Assembly: GCF_963678635.1 (NCBI RefSeq)
Contig: NC_087070.1
Location: 37,892,600 to 37,956,599, forward strand
DNA: 64,000 bases
DNA from: Symsagittifera roscoffensis
Lineage: Eukaryota > Xenacoelomorpha > Acoela > Convolutidae
Direction: 5' to 3'
Numbering within the stretch: position 1 is the stretch's first letter; every line of letters starts with the position of its first letter. Positions 1 through 11,385 of this stretch are shown here, one piece after another. Under the pieces are notes generated by a model. That model was given only the letters and a program-made list of their open reading frames with translations, searched no databases and was not told where the DNA came from. The translations under genes and the position numbers were made by a program.

Positions 1-3000
1 GAGGAACTCGAGGAAGAGGTAACGAGGCAAAGAACCAACTCAAGCAAAATCGAGTACGATAAGCTTAGTTTCGAGGAGGTAACCACTTGTTTAGACGAGT
101 TGACCGCGTTTTCCAATCAACTTCACAAGACTCCCTCGACGCTGCTTCGACGCTACTAAAGCGCAAGTGCGACCTCCACAAGGTCAAACGGCCCAATCAG
201 AGTGCACGACACATCTGCAACAGCCAGTGTACCAATAAGAAGCTCAAATACTACAGAAAAACTTGGCCAACAGCGTCGTCAGTACTACGGCTGCCGAATT
301 TTCAACTTACGCGTCCCCTCATGGTTTGAGTATTTTCGGCTTAGATGCTCGTCAACGCTACAGTTTCCCACCTCTACCGGGAACCACCAGAGCTATTGAT
401 CAGACAAACAATTAACGGTGTAACCGCTACCTCTACAACTGATTTCAGATCAGTCTCACCTACTGCAAACCTGGTCTCTCTCAGCTTTTGCGCTCTTCTA
501 CGATACAATTTCTCTTCTCCACCAGTTTCGAATGAAAATCCCATTTGGAACGACAACTCACACATGAAGCCCAGATGTCAAATTTCAATAATCGATTTGA
601 TCTGCTAACAACTTCAATTGCGAAAAGTCTTGTTACTACATCTGAGCAGTTCGTTGCCAACCACTTGAACTGCCACAACAGGACTAACTTAGACAACCTG
701 CAACCCAATTCACACGACCTACAACCCAACAGTCTTTTCGGCAATAAACACCGACAAATCAGCAACCACTTACCGATCATCCGACCACTGGCATCAACTA
801 CAGATTGAGAGGATTTAAGTTACCGGATATGAAATTACAGACGTTTGACGGCAACCCACTGGAATGGAACAGCTGGTTCGAATTTTTTCGGACTGCGATA
901 GGCCACGACCCATGTCTATCCCCGGGTGAGGAAATAGCTTTTTTGCAGTCATTATGCACTGATAACGCTAAATTCATAACAGAGCTTTGGAACGAATTCT
1001 TCTCAGTACGAACAGGCAATACTTGAATTATTGCGTTGATACCTTAACCCAAAACATGTGGTGGTCAGTGTACAGCAGGGGACTCAAAAAAGTTGACAAA
1101 CTGATACTAAGCAAACTACAGGGCTTTATCAGATACGCTGCTTTCCTACGGAATTTAAAGCGCAACTTCGAACCCAAGGGCTACACCGCTAAGCTAAATT
1201 TTAGTAACCTGATCCGAATTGCTCGCTCAAAGCTCCCAGTAAGTCTTCTGAAGAAGTGGGAAGAACACTGCGTGCTGCACGACCTCGTTTAGTCTACACT
1301 CAAAGACTTGACACAGTACCTGAGTAATTACTCACGAGCATGCAAGAACCTGGACATAGAACCATTGACTTCAAACCAAGCGTGACAAAATTCCCTACCT
1401 ACGAAGCAACAACAATCAGACAACCGTCAACCAATTTACTTTTATGTACAGGCAAAACTACGACAGCTCTTCAGGTGTATCGACAAGACCAGCAACTTTA
1501 ACATGTCCAATAGATAACCAAGCCGACCAATTGAAAAATTCTGGACTTTTGAAACTTTCCCTAAATCAAGGGACAGAGCTGGTGAAACAACCTAAACTCT
1601 GCTTCAACTACTTGGTTTAACGCATATTTAGTGAATGCACATCGGATAAGCGATGTTTCATCAACAAATGCGCAGTGAAACACCCTTCAACTCTACACAT
1701 TAAAAAAAAGCCGTTTCAGACGTCCAACCAAAAATCAAATAACATACAACTTGGCACTACAATAACAAAGTTCTGGAGACAACTATGGATTCAGTCGAAA
1801 TTATGATTAACATCAAAAATCAGTTGAAGTTTATGCCGGTAACATTTGTTAACAATGGCATCAAACTAGATTACTACGCCATGCTTGACAACTGCAGCAG
1901 CTGCTCATACATCCTCAGCAAAAGAACTTAATCACTCTCACTCCAGTGTAAACCAAGACAACAACTACAGCTAAGTGTACGAGGTGATTTTAGTAAAGAC
2001 AAAACCTCTTCCTCTCTGGTCCGTCTAACTATCGGACCACATAACGCTACTAAGCCTACATTAACTCTACAGTCAATCTACTTAAATGAAGCTCTGAGTT
2101 TTGACGCCATCGACGCAAACAACCTTAACAGAACGTGCTCACTCTACAATCACCTTCGACATGTCAAATTTCCTGATCTAGGCGACAACACAGTGCAAAG
2201 TTTGCTTGACGTAGCTGTTTTTTGAATTACCGTGGAGCGCGATATCAAGAAAGGTCATACAGGCGCCCCCTTTGCTGTCCAAAGTCAACTAGGTTGGCCG
2301 ATCACTGGCCCACTCAACCAAAAATTTTCCGGATCAAACTCACATTCAACTAACTTCCTTGACTTAAACAATCAAGAAGACGCTACTCTAACTGAAACGG
2401 TGGAAAAGTTCTGGAAGATGGAAGGATCATGCATCCACGAAGATAACAAAGCTACTTTTTCTGATAAAAGCAAACGACAACAAACGTTCATAAAACAAAG
2501 AATTGAGCACCACGCAGATCGCTACAAAATAAATCTACTATAGAAAAGCCAATAGAAAATGCCAAAAAATTATCAGGTAGTCAAAACTCAACTGCAATTA
2601 CTACAAAAACGGCTCAGAAAAGATCCTGAAAGCATGCAACCTTATGAGAAATTGCTCACTATGACCTGGAAACTAACTACGTCAAGCCGGTTACCTTCCA
2701 GTGCCCACAGCCGGATTTAATTTGGTACCTTCGACAGCGCCCTGTGAGTAATACAAACAATCCCTGGAAGGTACGCATAGTGGCCAATGCTGCCCCAATG
2801 TACAAAGGCGTCTCGTTGAAATCTTGCCATGAAACTGGACCCAATCTCCTGAAAAACGTTTTTGCCTTCTACTACGATTCTGCGAAAAACCTGTGGCCGT
2901 ATCGGCGGTTATTGACAGCATCTTCATGCAAATAAGTATTAAGGATGAAGATCAGAATGCGCTTTGCTTTCTTTTCCTACTTAAAAGGGTATCAAACGTT

Positions 3001-4860
3001 ATCTTTAGTGCAAATGCTCACCATACATTGCTATCTTTCCGCTTCATCAAACAGCTGCCGATTTTTGTGTGGCCAAGCCCAATAAAGCTCAGCTGCTTCA
3101 TGAAAGCTTTCACATGGACGACTTTGTTCACTCGTTCAGCACGACACACGAGGCTAGGGACTCTACTAAGCAATTAAAATCCTCCCTGAGACCTAACTAA
3201 GTTTGTATCTAACACTAATGACGCGATCTTTTCCATTGACGGAGGCGAAATCTTTACTAATATTACAGTGCATCGGGTCCTGGCCGTCAAATGGGACACA
3301 ACTGACGATTCGATATTCGTGCAACAAACAACCAAGATAACTAATACTACAACCTCTACACTCTGAACAGTCCTCTCTACAGTACCAAGGGTTTTCGACC
3401 CACTAGGTGTCCTAGCGCCGTTTGTCAAAAAATTTAAAATACGTCTGCAAAACCTGTGGAAGTCTGGTATCTCCTGGGACGAAACCGTGCCCAGTGACTT
3501 CGTTCCGATCAATGACAAATGGGTCGACCCATGCAATAAAGTCCCCCTTTATGGCTGCCGCGCTTACTTGGACCACAGATGTCACCTAGTGATATACAGC
3601 TTCATGTTTTCTGCGACGCGTCGCACGACTCAATGGCTACTTGTGTTTACTTCCGAACTGCAGATAGCGCTGGCATACACGCTGTTTTTTCGTTTGACAG
3701 AACAAAGCTAGCACCACTGAACCACGAGAACATTCCCAAACTGGAGTTAAAAGCCGACCTTTTGGGCGCTCGGCTGTGCAGGCTGGAAACTGATAAAATG
3801 CGAATGAAACCCCACTCCACTCACTTTTGGACCAACAGCACTACCCTTTTGTCCTAGAACGCATAACCTGGTAAAATGATACATTACTGCGCAAACAGAG
3901 TTGGTGGAACACTTATTCTATGCAAAGCCGAACAATGGAAACAAATCCCTCGTAAACTCAACCCTGCATCTTTAAAGACGCACCAAATCTCTATTTGGAT
4001 GCACCACATTTTCTACTCAACAATGAGCCTGTTTGAGGGATCAACGAAACGATGGAACGAAGTAATGCTACAACAGTTAGCCCCATTCACATAACTAATC
4101 GACTTTTACCCGTTTTCAAACTGGTTTCGACTAGTTCGGCTCACCACTCGGGTTATAGTTTTTGTCAATAGAGTAAAAGGAAACGATAAAAATTCAGCCA
4201 CTATGGAAGACCTAAAAAAGCCAAGCTCCTCCTTTATCAACAATCCGAGCGATAAACCTTTGTTGACACCTACAATCAACCACAAACCGAGCAGCAAGCA
4301 GCAAGTTGACAACAAAAACAAACTGCAACAGTTGTCACCTTTTTTCGATAACGGTATTGTTCGCGAGCGAGGACGACTACGAAACTCAAATTTACCGGAC
4401 GCAACAAAGCATCCGATAATTCTAAACCCAAAAGACCCAATTGTGCGCATGATGATTGATAGCGCTCATTGCCGCTGCATGCTTTACGGCACTGAGTACG
4501 TTCGCAACAAAAACTTGTCATCATTGGGCACGAAAAAATTTCAGACAGATAAGAAATAAATGCTTTCTCTGCAAAAGATTCGGCTCTTTTCCAGTTTCCC
4601 CCCTTTTCAAAATACCCAGTTTTATGTTTGATTTACGTGTTATTACGGCTAAATTCGTGATGTTATGCTGTAAAGTATGAAGAACAAATCTGTTCACAGT
4701 TGTCGATTTGTTCACCACGCCAAATTTCATTGCATTATGACAACGTTAAATAAGCTTTTCAAAATAAAATTTGAAGGGGGGGGACTGGAAAAGAGCCAAC
4801 GATTCCAAGGCAGAGGGTTACATCCACTCATGGTCGATTTGCCACTCAGATGTCTCACAT
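1..4860 (+). pseudogene. Decayed BEL/Pao LTR retrotransposon (gag-pol remnant)
   Basis: Broken pieces of one BEL/Pao polyprotein lie in order on the plus strand. A gag segment near 805-1010 has the family hallmark FDGNPLEWNSWFEFF (DUF1759 type). A protease-like piece follows near 1795-1930, then reverse-transcriptase pieces (2230-2345, 2740-2935), an RNase H-like segment with HVFCDASHDS and KLELKADLLGARL (3580-3860), and the integrase zinc-binding region (4330-4590). Many stops and frameshifts break it, so it is dead. The 5' end is outside the window and no LTR is visible. The reading resumes after the MITE at 4582-4797 with GLHPLMVDLP, typical of BEL integrase, and is lost near 4860. It is a different lineage from the young BEL element at 35.9-45.3 kb, being far more diverged. 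Confidence 0.8.
4582..4797. mobile_element. Merlin-type MITE inside BEL integrase
   Basis: A 216-bp non-coding element with ends GGCTCTTTTCCAG / CTGGAAAAGAGCC and C/G-rich subterminal runs. The flanks AAAGATTC (4574-4581) and AACGATTC (4798-4805) match at 7 of 8 positions, an 8-bp target duplication. It interrupts the integrase zinc-binding region of the older BEL remnant, so it inserted later. Confidence 0.85.
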
Positions 4861-5329
4861 TAATATCACAAAACGCGGTAAAAACTTTTAATATTGCCAT
4901 GATTTGTTGCGAGTTAATTACTAATAGTTTTCACTTCTGTAAAAATAAATTTTATTTAAGACATATAATCAACATCTTTTCTTGAATGAAAAACTTACGG
5001 TATAAGCGGAGTTTTGTGCTTAAGTAAAATATGTGCGTACCTTTTTTGTGCGTCGTTTCAGGCAGGTGCGGGTGTCTATCTGGGGCAACGAGGTCTCTTC
5101 CTGGTACACTCGCACGACTCTGAAGACCTAGGCTGCTCGTCCCAATTTTATCTCATCGTTATGATATCACTCGTTAATGTCATAAACTTGATCAGTAGTA
5201 ACTCATACATAGAGTTTTTCTCGGCTTCCCTGTTTCAGAAATATCAGACGTTTGTTGAGCTTTGAGCTCGTTTTCCTCCCCCCTCCCCCTCCCCCTGAGC
5301 AAGAATCAGTTCTAAGACGTAACGAGAGT
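4861..5329. other. Intergenic, no gene recognised
   Basis: AT-rich sequence with stops in all frames and a C-rich stretch at 5275-5296. Short reading frames such as 5014-5265 show no recognisable motif or codon bias. Confidence 0.5.
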
Positions 5330-5549
5330 GGCTCTTTTCCAGTTTCCAACCCCCTTATAAATTTTCAAAATAAGCTGTTCAACAATTGTTGACACGGCAT
5401 TCTTGCATAAGAAAAATGTTGTAAAATTTTGTTCCTGTTCACACTAACACGTTTTGATGCAGTTTATAACAAGAAAAGTCATTTGAAATAGACTTTCATA
5501 TATTGAATTTCAGAAAATATGGAAGGGGGAGCTGGAATGGAAAAGAGCA
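5330..5549. mobile_element. Merlin-type MITE
   Basis: Ends GGCTCTTTTCC and GGAAAAGAGCA flank a 220-bp non-coding core. Flanks ACGAGAGT (5322-5329) and ACGAGGGT (5550-5557) match at 7 of 8 bases. The core (TTCACACTAACACGTTTTGATGC region) resembles the elements at 5787 and 51089, so these form one subfamily. Confidence 0.8.
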
Positions 5550-5559
5550 ACGAGGGTTT

Positions 5560-5672
5560 TCTACATGGTTATGTGAACACAAATTAAGTCTGCGTGACAA
5601 TTTTTGTAACAATTGGACAATGTGAACAGAAACTTATTTATAAAAAGTCGCAGGTGGGGTAAAGGAAAAGAG
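5560..5672. mobile_element. Truncated Merlin-type MITE (subfamily B)
   Basis: Only one end is visible (GTAAAGGAAAAGAGCCC). The body, with AACAATTGGACAATGTGAACA, matches the inner part of the MITE at 7312-7529. The left end is missing. Confidence 0.55.
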
Positions 5673-5786
5673 CCCTTTGGTATGGCGAGTGGGCGTAAAG
5701 CTAGGAATGATGAGATGATGAGAATCAATACGTTTGAAATTATTGAAATTGCCCGTATGCCAATTTTATTGATTACTGGTTCCGGC

Positions 5787-6000
5787 TTCTCTTTTCCAGT
5801 TTCCCACCCCCGTAAAATTATAAAATAAAAAAGTTCAAAAATTGTTCACGGCATTTTGCATGCAAAAATACTGTACAAATTTGTTCACTTGTTCACGCTT
5901 ACACGTTTTAATGCATTTTGTTTTGAGAAAAGTCATTTTAAATTGATTTCCATATATTGAATTTCAGAAAAAATCAAAGGTGGGGGACAAGAAAAGAGCC
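5787..6000. mobile_element. Merlin-type MITE with perfect 8-bp duplication
   Basis: A 214-bp element from TTCTCTTTTCCAG to AAGAAAAGAGCC. It is flanked by identical 8-mers GTTCCGGC at 5779-5786 and 6001-6008. The outermost two bases of the left end have mutated. Confidence 0.85.
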
Positions 6001-6005
6001 GTTCC

Positions 6006-6178
6006 GGCTTTTTTCTCCTCCCTAGCCCTGAGTAATTTTTGTTCATATTATTGGCCGATTTACAATTGGCATGCGGGCTAATCACGCCATTACAAACATA
6101 TTTAGTCTTCATACTTAACCTTGTAAAACCACTCGTTACACTATAAAATAGATGCTTGTGTGAGGGGGGAAAAGAGCC
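6006..6178. mobile_element. Merlin-type MITE, subfamily B, worn ends
   Basis: Starts GGCTTTTTTCTCC and ends GGGGGGAAAAGAGCC. The core (ACTCGTTACACTATA near 6131) is shared with the elements at 6790 and 7312. Target duplication is not clear because it abuts the previous MITE. Confidence 0.6.
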
Positions 6179-6789
6179 CGGTTTCTCCCCATTTTGTAAC
6201 TTTTCTTTCAAACTGAGAAAAGAAAAAATCTAAAGATAGAAGAGAGGGGTAAAAACCTGAAAAAACATCTCAACTTAATTCAACCACAATCGTCTAAAAG
6301 AAAGCAATCCTAGGTCTGTTTTTGGGGTGTGCATCGAAAGTTATCAGCCGTATTCTAGTCTTAGCATCTTCCGAATGTGGCTGCGGTTCCTGGCGATTCA
6401 ACATAACTGCAAATCACTCCATCATAAAACGAAGATTTAGAAGTTGAAGGCCTAATATAACATAAATAGTTTGAAATAGCACGCTTCTTGTATTTCCTAA
6501 ATTGATTCGGTGCTTGAAATGGAATTAAAAACACGTGCAAAATATTGATGGTGTAACTTAAAAACTTGACTCTTTTTCCTACCCCCTCCCCCCCCTCACC
6601 TGGAAACTTTTAAAGTCGAATTGTCGGACATTAAAAAACGGCATGCAGACTCCTTACGCCACCCATGATAAACAAATTAATCTCGGATACCAGGTGAAAA
6701 GCTTCACCAGCGAAATGATCTGGGCTTAAAGAGAATTCAATAATAAATTATCAAAATTTTAAACCATAAATGAACGAAAATCTCATATC
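6179..6789. other. Intergenic, no gene recognised
   Basis: AT-rich, stop-dense in all frames. A GACTCTTTTTCCTACCCCC stretch at 6569-6587 looks like one isolated MITE end; no partner end was found. Confidence 0.45.
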
Positions 6790-7005
6790 GGCTCTTTTTC
6801 CTTTTCCCCCCCACCTGCAAAATTTTACATGTAAATTTGTTGACCACGTTGTCTGATTGCAATGAAAACTTACATACGGACTAATAGGGCCACGACAAAC
6901 ATATTTGGTCTTCATACACAACCCCGTGAAACCACTCGTTACACTATTATATTGAAGCTCGTGTGAGGTGGGGGGGGGGGGGGGGGTTGGGAAGGAAAAA
7001 GAGTT
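6790..7005. mobile_element. Merlin-type MITE, subfamily B
   Basis: Begins GGCTCTTTTTCCTTTTCCCC and ends GGAAGGAAAAAGAGTT with a long G run near 6969-6986. Flanks CTCATATC (6782-6789) and TTCATATC (7006-7013) match at 7 of 8 bases. Confidence 0.8.
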
Positions 7006-7298
7006 TTCATATCTAAATAGCAAGTGCCATTGACAGAATTTTATGAGTTGATTTTTTTTTCTGCGAAAGGGTTTCTTAAAAATTTCATTGAAAAAGGTTG
7101 CGATAAGGATAATATTTTAAATCAAGTGATATGTGTTTGAGTATTCGGTAGAAAAAAGTGTAAATATAAAACTACGACTGATGCTTAAACGGACTCCATG
7201 AATCTTTGCAGGAAATTCAATCGGGGAAATCTTACAGCATTTTTAATTGAGAAGTCTTTTTCTGAAAAATTACATTGATTGTTGATAAAACATTCTGC

Positions 7299-7742
7299 TG
7301 TGAGGGGCTACGGCTCTTCCCCCCCCCCCCCCCCCCCACGTCAGACGAGCTTCAATTTGTTAGTGTAACGAGTGGTTTTACGAAGTTAATTATGAAGACC
7401 AAATATGTTTGTCATGGCCTAATTAGTCTATATGTCAATTTTCATAACAATCGGACAATGTAGTCAACAAACTTACTTGTAAAAATTTGCAGGTGGGGCG
7501 GGGGGGGGGGGGTGAAAGGAAAAAAAGCCGGGGCTACATATTTGGATGTCAATAATTTCAGTTGTTATCTATAAATTTTCATATTCATGAAAGCTTCTCA
7601 TATCACTACTTAGTGTGAGCAGGTACCTGTCTGTCAATCAATCTAGGTCTGTCTGGCTGTTGACCTCTAATTCAGCATCTGAATTATAAGTTAAGTAAAC
7701 AAATTGAATTAACTCTCACAGATCGTACCGTTTTTCCAACCA
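7299..7742 (+). repeat. Gypsy 5' LTR, interrupted by a MITE
   Basis: Starts TGTGAGGGGCTAC and, after the MITE and its duplicated site, resumes at 7538. From about 7560 it aligns with 10200-10382 (shared GTGAGCAGGTACCTG and TCTAATTCAGC). It ends just before the TGGCGCAGTCAGCGG primer site. Without the MITE it is about 218 bp. The exact 3' boundary is uncertain by a few bases. Confidence 0.7.
7312..7529. mobile_element. Merlin-type MITE nested in gypsy LTR
   Basis: A 218-bp element from GGCTCTTCC plus a C run to GGAAAAAAAGCC, with perfect flanks GGGGCTAC at 7304-7311 and 7530-7537. The sister LTR at 10182 reads TGTGAGGGCTAC and continues without the element, giving an empty-site comparison within the window. 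Confidence 0.9.
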
Positions 7743-7763
7743 TTTTTATGGCGCAGTCAGCGG

Positions 7764-8610
7764 ATGGAGGGAAAACCCCTGGGAATTGTTGCATTCTGGC
7801 CTCCGAGACAGGCAGAGCCAAAACTACTCTGGGAACATTGGAATCAACGATTCCATTGGGCGATGGTAGCGAAACATGGACTAGTTTCATCAGACTACTA
7901 CTTGGATGCCACCTTAACAGCAACGCAGATCGCTGCACTGGGGGGATGTTTGAGGGAAACCAAATGAAGAGGGGGAAAGAACACTCATTTCTGTTTTGTA
8001 TCTATGTCTTGGATACGAGGGACAACGTGCACTGCACAATCAGCAACCACACTTTCATATGGAAACGATTCGTAGCCCCCAATTTTTCGACATTTGCGTA
8101 ACAATCTTCAAGAAGGAGCGTAACGCGACGTATGAGATGTATCAAATGCTATCTCGGAAGCAAAAGGAATGGGAGAGTTTGGAGTACTTTCACGCGGAAC
8201 TCAGTGGAATGGCGGCAAAGTGTTAGGGACATATTTTTTTCAATATGCAGATTGAAATGTGCAGAGAGACCAAAACCCGGAGAAAGCGCTAAAGATCGCA
8301 ATGCCATACGAATGCGGCAAAAAGTAAGCTATAGCGTATAAAGGGAGTGTGCCAGGATCTACGGGAAGCGGATATAGGTCCCCCGGGGTTTCTTTGCAAA
8401 TCAAGACTGAACTTATAAGCAATATTCACGGCCCAGGGGCTTATCAGAATCGTGGGGGAGTCCGACCGCCGGACCGGAAATGCTACAACTGCGATCAGAC
8501 AAAATTCACACCTGAACTCCGACAACGATGCCCAGCAAGATCCGTTACATGTAACTTCTGCAAGAAAGTGGGCCATTACGAGAAAACATGCTGTGGGAAA
8601 AGATTGTCAC
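7764..8610 (+). pseudogene. Gypsy gag remnant
   Basis: Capsid-like pieces: FWPPRQAEPKLLWEHWNQRF (from about 7794) and KQKEWESLEYFHAELSG (from about 8160). The nucleocapsid piece near 8478-8600 has a cysteine-rich knuckle CYNCDQTKF followed by CNFCKKVGHYEKTC (CX2CX4HX4C). These are the marks of gag in mag-like Ty3/gypsy elements. Frameshifts and stops separate the pieces. Confidence 0.7.
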
Positions 8611-8680
8611 GTGGGGGGGGGGTCAGTAGGGCTTATCCAAGGGGACGAAATGCACGTATGCGATTAAGAACCTGAAAACG

Positions 8681-9126
8681 TTGATGCTTTCCAAGGGAGA
8701 TATTGGAAACGTCCTCGAACCAAGAGAACCTAATGAATGTATACAATTGGATTTCTGGGGTCCAATAAGCTATTTGAAAGAGCAGAATAAGCTTTGTTCA
8801 GTTGCGGTGGATCGTTTTTCAAGGTGGCAATCGGTCATGGTTACTACAACCAAAACGTCGAATAGGTTTTTAAAATTCTGGAAAAGTAAATCTACCACCT
8901 CGGGGTACCTCGTAAAACCCATGTGGACCAAGGGTCATGCTTCATGTCCAACAAGTTTAAAAACTTCTGTAATAGCGAACGAATTGAGCTTTTATACTCC
9001 CCAGTAAACAATCATCGGGGCACGGGGTTGTTGGAGAGAATAAATGTCAGTCTCAAAAACTTAGTGCTCATCTATGCGACCGAAAAGGAACACAAATCAT
9101 TAGAGTTAATTTCGATAAAGCGTTAG
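8681..9126 (+). pseudogene. Gypsy integrase core remnant
   Basis: Two frames carry a DDE integrase: CIQLDFWGPI holds the first Asp, MDQGSCFMSNKFKNFC the second (from 8923), and HRGTGLLERINVSLKN the Glu. A frameshift near 8920 separates the first and second parts. The expected RT-RNase H block upstream is deleted. Confidence 0.75.
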
Positions 9127-9633
9127 GCGCGTTACATTTCTCGACAAATGGAACCACTGAGCAAACCTCTATTAAGGCGCACACGGCCCGTAGGCTAAAT
9201 AAAACTGTTTTAGGTAACCTCACCAAAAAACCAAGTCTAAGAAACCTGGATTGGAATATCGTTCTGAAACAAAAATGTTTGTGTTTAGACAAAAACGACT
9301 CAGAGCTGGATGCGATTGCCAACCCGCAAATCTCAAACTGGGAGGATCGGTCAGACCTGATTTAAAATCTAACACTGAGAAAGTCACCGCTTAAACTTAA
9401 TAGCGATCAGCAGATCGACAAAGATCAGGGGATCAAAAAGCCGTCGAGGTCTACCAGCGGACTACTAGAAAAACGCTAAACCGGTACAAATTATTAAAAT
9501 CTAACACAGTATCTGAATCTGAACATACCACCAAACTGAAAAACGGGTCTGTGCTTAGGAAAAGTGCCGCGGCAATGAAGCTAAAACCAATTGTCCCAAA
9601 GAAATTTAAAAGCCCCTAGAAATTTAAAAAACT

Positions 9634-9984
9634 ATGCAGACACAAAAAGCAAGGGTAATCGAAGAACCATCAGATGACTCGAATAGTGAAGATTATCGGC
9701 CATTAGATACCATTGCATCGCGACTACCAGTTGAGAAGAAGCGGTTGCAGCGGGCCAAGGAACGAGCGGGGCGACGGCACATATTGAACGGGCGGCGACT
9801 AAAGGACGAAAAGCGAAGGCGAAACGCGCGAATGAAAATCCTAACAGACCAGTATCACGGGAATCACGGGACTAGAACAGTAGCCAGGAAGAAGGAGAAT
9901 TGGAGACGCAGAGCGAGAGTTCGGGAACCCGAAAAATTAAGAGGCGACGTAAATCTGTGGACAAATGGGAGGGGCGATGATTGA
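9634..9984 (+). CDS. Basic ORF between gypsy integrase and 3' LTR
   Basis: A 116-codon open frame, very rich in Arg and Lys with an acidic stretch EEPSDDSNSEDYRPLD near its start. By position it is either the C-terminal tail of gypsy pol or a small accessory ORF. No known domain is recognised. It ends about 200 bp before the 3' LTR. Confidence 0.35.
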   Translation: MQTQKARVIEEPSDDSNSEDYRPLDTIASRLPVEKKRLQRAKERAGRRHILNGRRLKDEKRRRNARMKILTDQYHGNHGTRTVARKKENWRRRARVREPEKLRGDVNLWTNGRGDD

Positions 9985-10181
9985 CTCTATTACAAAAAAA
10001 AACCCAAGGGGCGGGGAAAAAGAATCCAAGGAAGGAGAAAAAACGGATTCCAAAAACTTTCAAAACTTGTAACCCAGGGAGAGAATTGACCATAAGCCTA
10101 AAATTTGAGCTGTTTCAGTGTTGCTATTTATTATATCAAAATTAAATTACTATGTATTTAAATTTTACATCCGTAGGGAAA

Positions 10182-10382
10182 TGTGAGGGCTACTTATTTC
10201 GGTTGTTACTTATAATTTTTTATATTCATGAGAGTTTCTAATATCGCTACAAAATGTGAGCAGGTACCTGCCTGTCAACCAATTTTGGTTTGTCTGGATG
10301 TTGAGCTCTAATTCAGCGTCTGAATTAAACGTTAAAGAAACAAATTGAGTTAACTCTTACAGATCGTATCGTTTTTCCAACA
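10182..10382 (+). repeat. Gypsy 3' LTR (uninterrupted)
   Basis: Begins TGTGAGGGCTAC right after a purine tract (GTAGGGAAA) and aligns with the 5' LTR. It carries the site that the MITE occupies in the 5' copy. It is followed by TGGCGCAGTCAGCGG and a second gag start, so it also acts as the 5' LTR of a partial downstream copy. Confidence 0.7.
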
Positions 10383-10383
10383 C

Positions 10384-10616
10384 TTGTTATGGCGCAGTCA
10401 GCGGATGGAGGGAAAACCCCTGGGAATTGTTGCATTCTGGCCTCCGAATCGGGCGGAGCCACAACTACTCTGGGAACATTGGAAACAACGATTCCATTGG
10501 GCGATGGTGACGAAACATGGACTCGTTTCATCGCACTTCTACTTCGTTGCCACCTTAACAGCAACGCAGATCGATGCGCTCGCTTCACCTCAAATCTTTG
10601 CCATTCTGCTCGAATA
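10384..10616 (+). pseudogene. Second partial gypsy gag start
   Basis: Nearly repeats 7743-7946, including AFWPPNRAEPQLLWEHWKQRF. It loses similarity after about 10600. With the LTR just upstream it indicates a tandem LTR-internal-LTR-internal array truncated here. Confidence 0.7.
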
Positions 10617-10754
10617 GCTGATCAGTGGCAATTCTATCGTAGAATCCATTACAAACTATATGCTTTTCTTGTATCGTCTTTTTTTATTGGGTGTTCAAGT
10701 GCTGAGAAGTTAAGACTTTTGAGGCGAATGTAATATGATAACTGTTGGCGTCCC

Positions 10755-10973
10755 TCAACACGTCGGGTCGCTCTTATACGCACATTCTTGACAACCTTTT
10801 TGTTTCTCGAAACCAGGCAAAGTCCAAGTGCGTTCGGGTCGTATCAAACTTTTGTAGATAATTGGAGACATGTGTTTTGTAAAATTCGGCAAAGATCTTT
10901 GACAAGTGCAATCATGGCGTTGACTTTGAAGTTTTTTGCTTGCTTTGGTTTTAATTTTCATCTTTTTATTCAA
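10755..10973 (-). pseudogene. Possible Penelope-like element fragment
   Basis: A 72-codon minus-strand frame with KHMSPIIYKSLIRPERTW and GFEKQKGCQECAYKSDPTC. The pattern of a hydrophobic turn, a basic segment, then paired cysteines recalls the end of the reverse transcriptase and linker of Penelope-like elements. No GIY-YIG domain is seen. Family assignment is tentative. Confidence 0.3.
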
Positions 10974-11334
10974 CCAAATGCCAAGACTTTTTCATTTTAT
11001 TTTCCGTTCGTTTTGAATGTTTTTTCTAACTTTATATTATTTTTGCATATTACCATTTGTACGCATTTATCTGGCCGGAAAAAATGAACTTAGCTTTGAC
11101 CATTTTCAATCCCGATAATTTCAAGGTCAACAAGCCCGAAAATTTTTAGGTCCAGTTCTTAAACTATCTTTGTACTTCATCGCATTTTTCTAGAAATAAA
11201 AAAAAATTGTTTTTGGTTTTTACTTTGATTATTTTCCAGCGCTTGAAAACTAGTAACTTACTGTTGTGGGTAAATTTGCCGGACTTTTCAATACAGAAAT
11301 GTTTTCCTGTTGTCTTTAAAATGCAGACAAGACA

Positions 11335-11385
11335 TTCAAGGTTTCGTCTTGATAAATGAGCAGTCCTGTTTCTAAGCGATTAACG
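11335..11385 (-). repeat. Hairpin repeat, family C, degenerate copy
   Basis: Reads GACATTCAAGGTTTCGTCTTG then ATAAATGAGCAGTC on the plus strand. This is the reverse orientation of the motif at 50010 and 52572. The stem here is CAAG/CTTG. Confidence 0.5.

Larger units (their letters stand above)
7299..10616 (+). mobile_element. Decayed Ty3/gypsy LTR retrotransposon
   Basis: Order: 5' LTR (7299-about 7742), primer-binding-like TGGCGCAGTCAGCGG (7749), gag pieces, integrase pieces, a basic tail ORF, 3' LTR (10182-about 10382), then a second partial copy of the gag start (10384-10616). The protease, reverse transcriptase and RNase H part of pol is absent: only about 80 bases separate the nucleocapsid region from the integrase. 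A Merlin MITE sits in the 5' LTR. The repeat of gag after the 3' LTR suggests a partial tandem array. The copy is dead. Confidence 0.8.
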
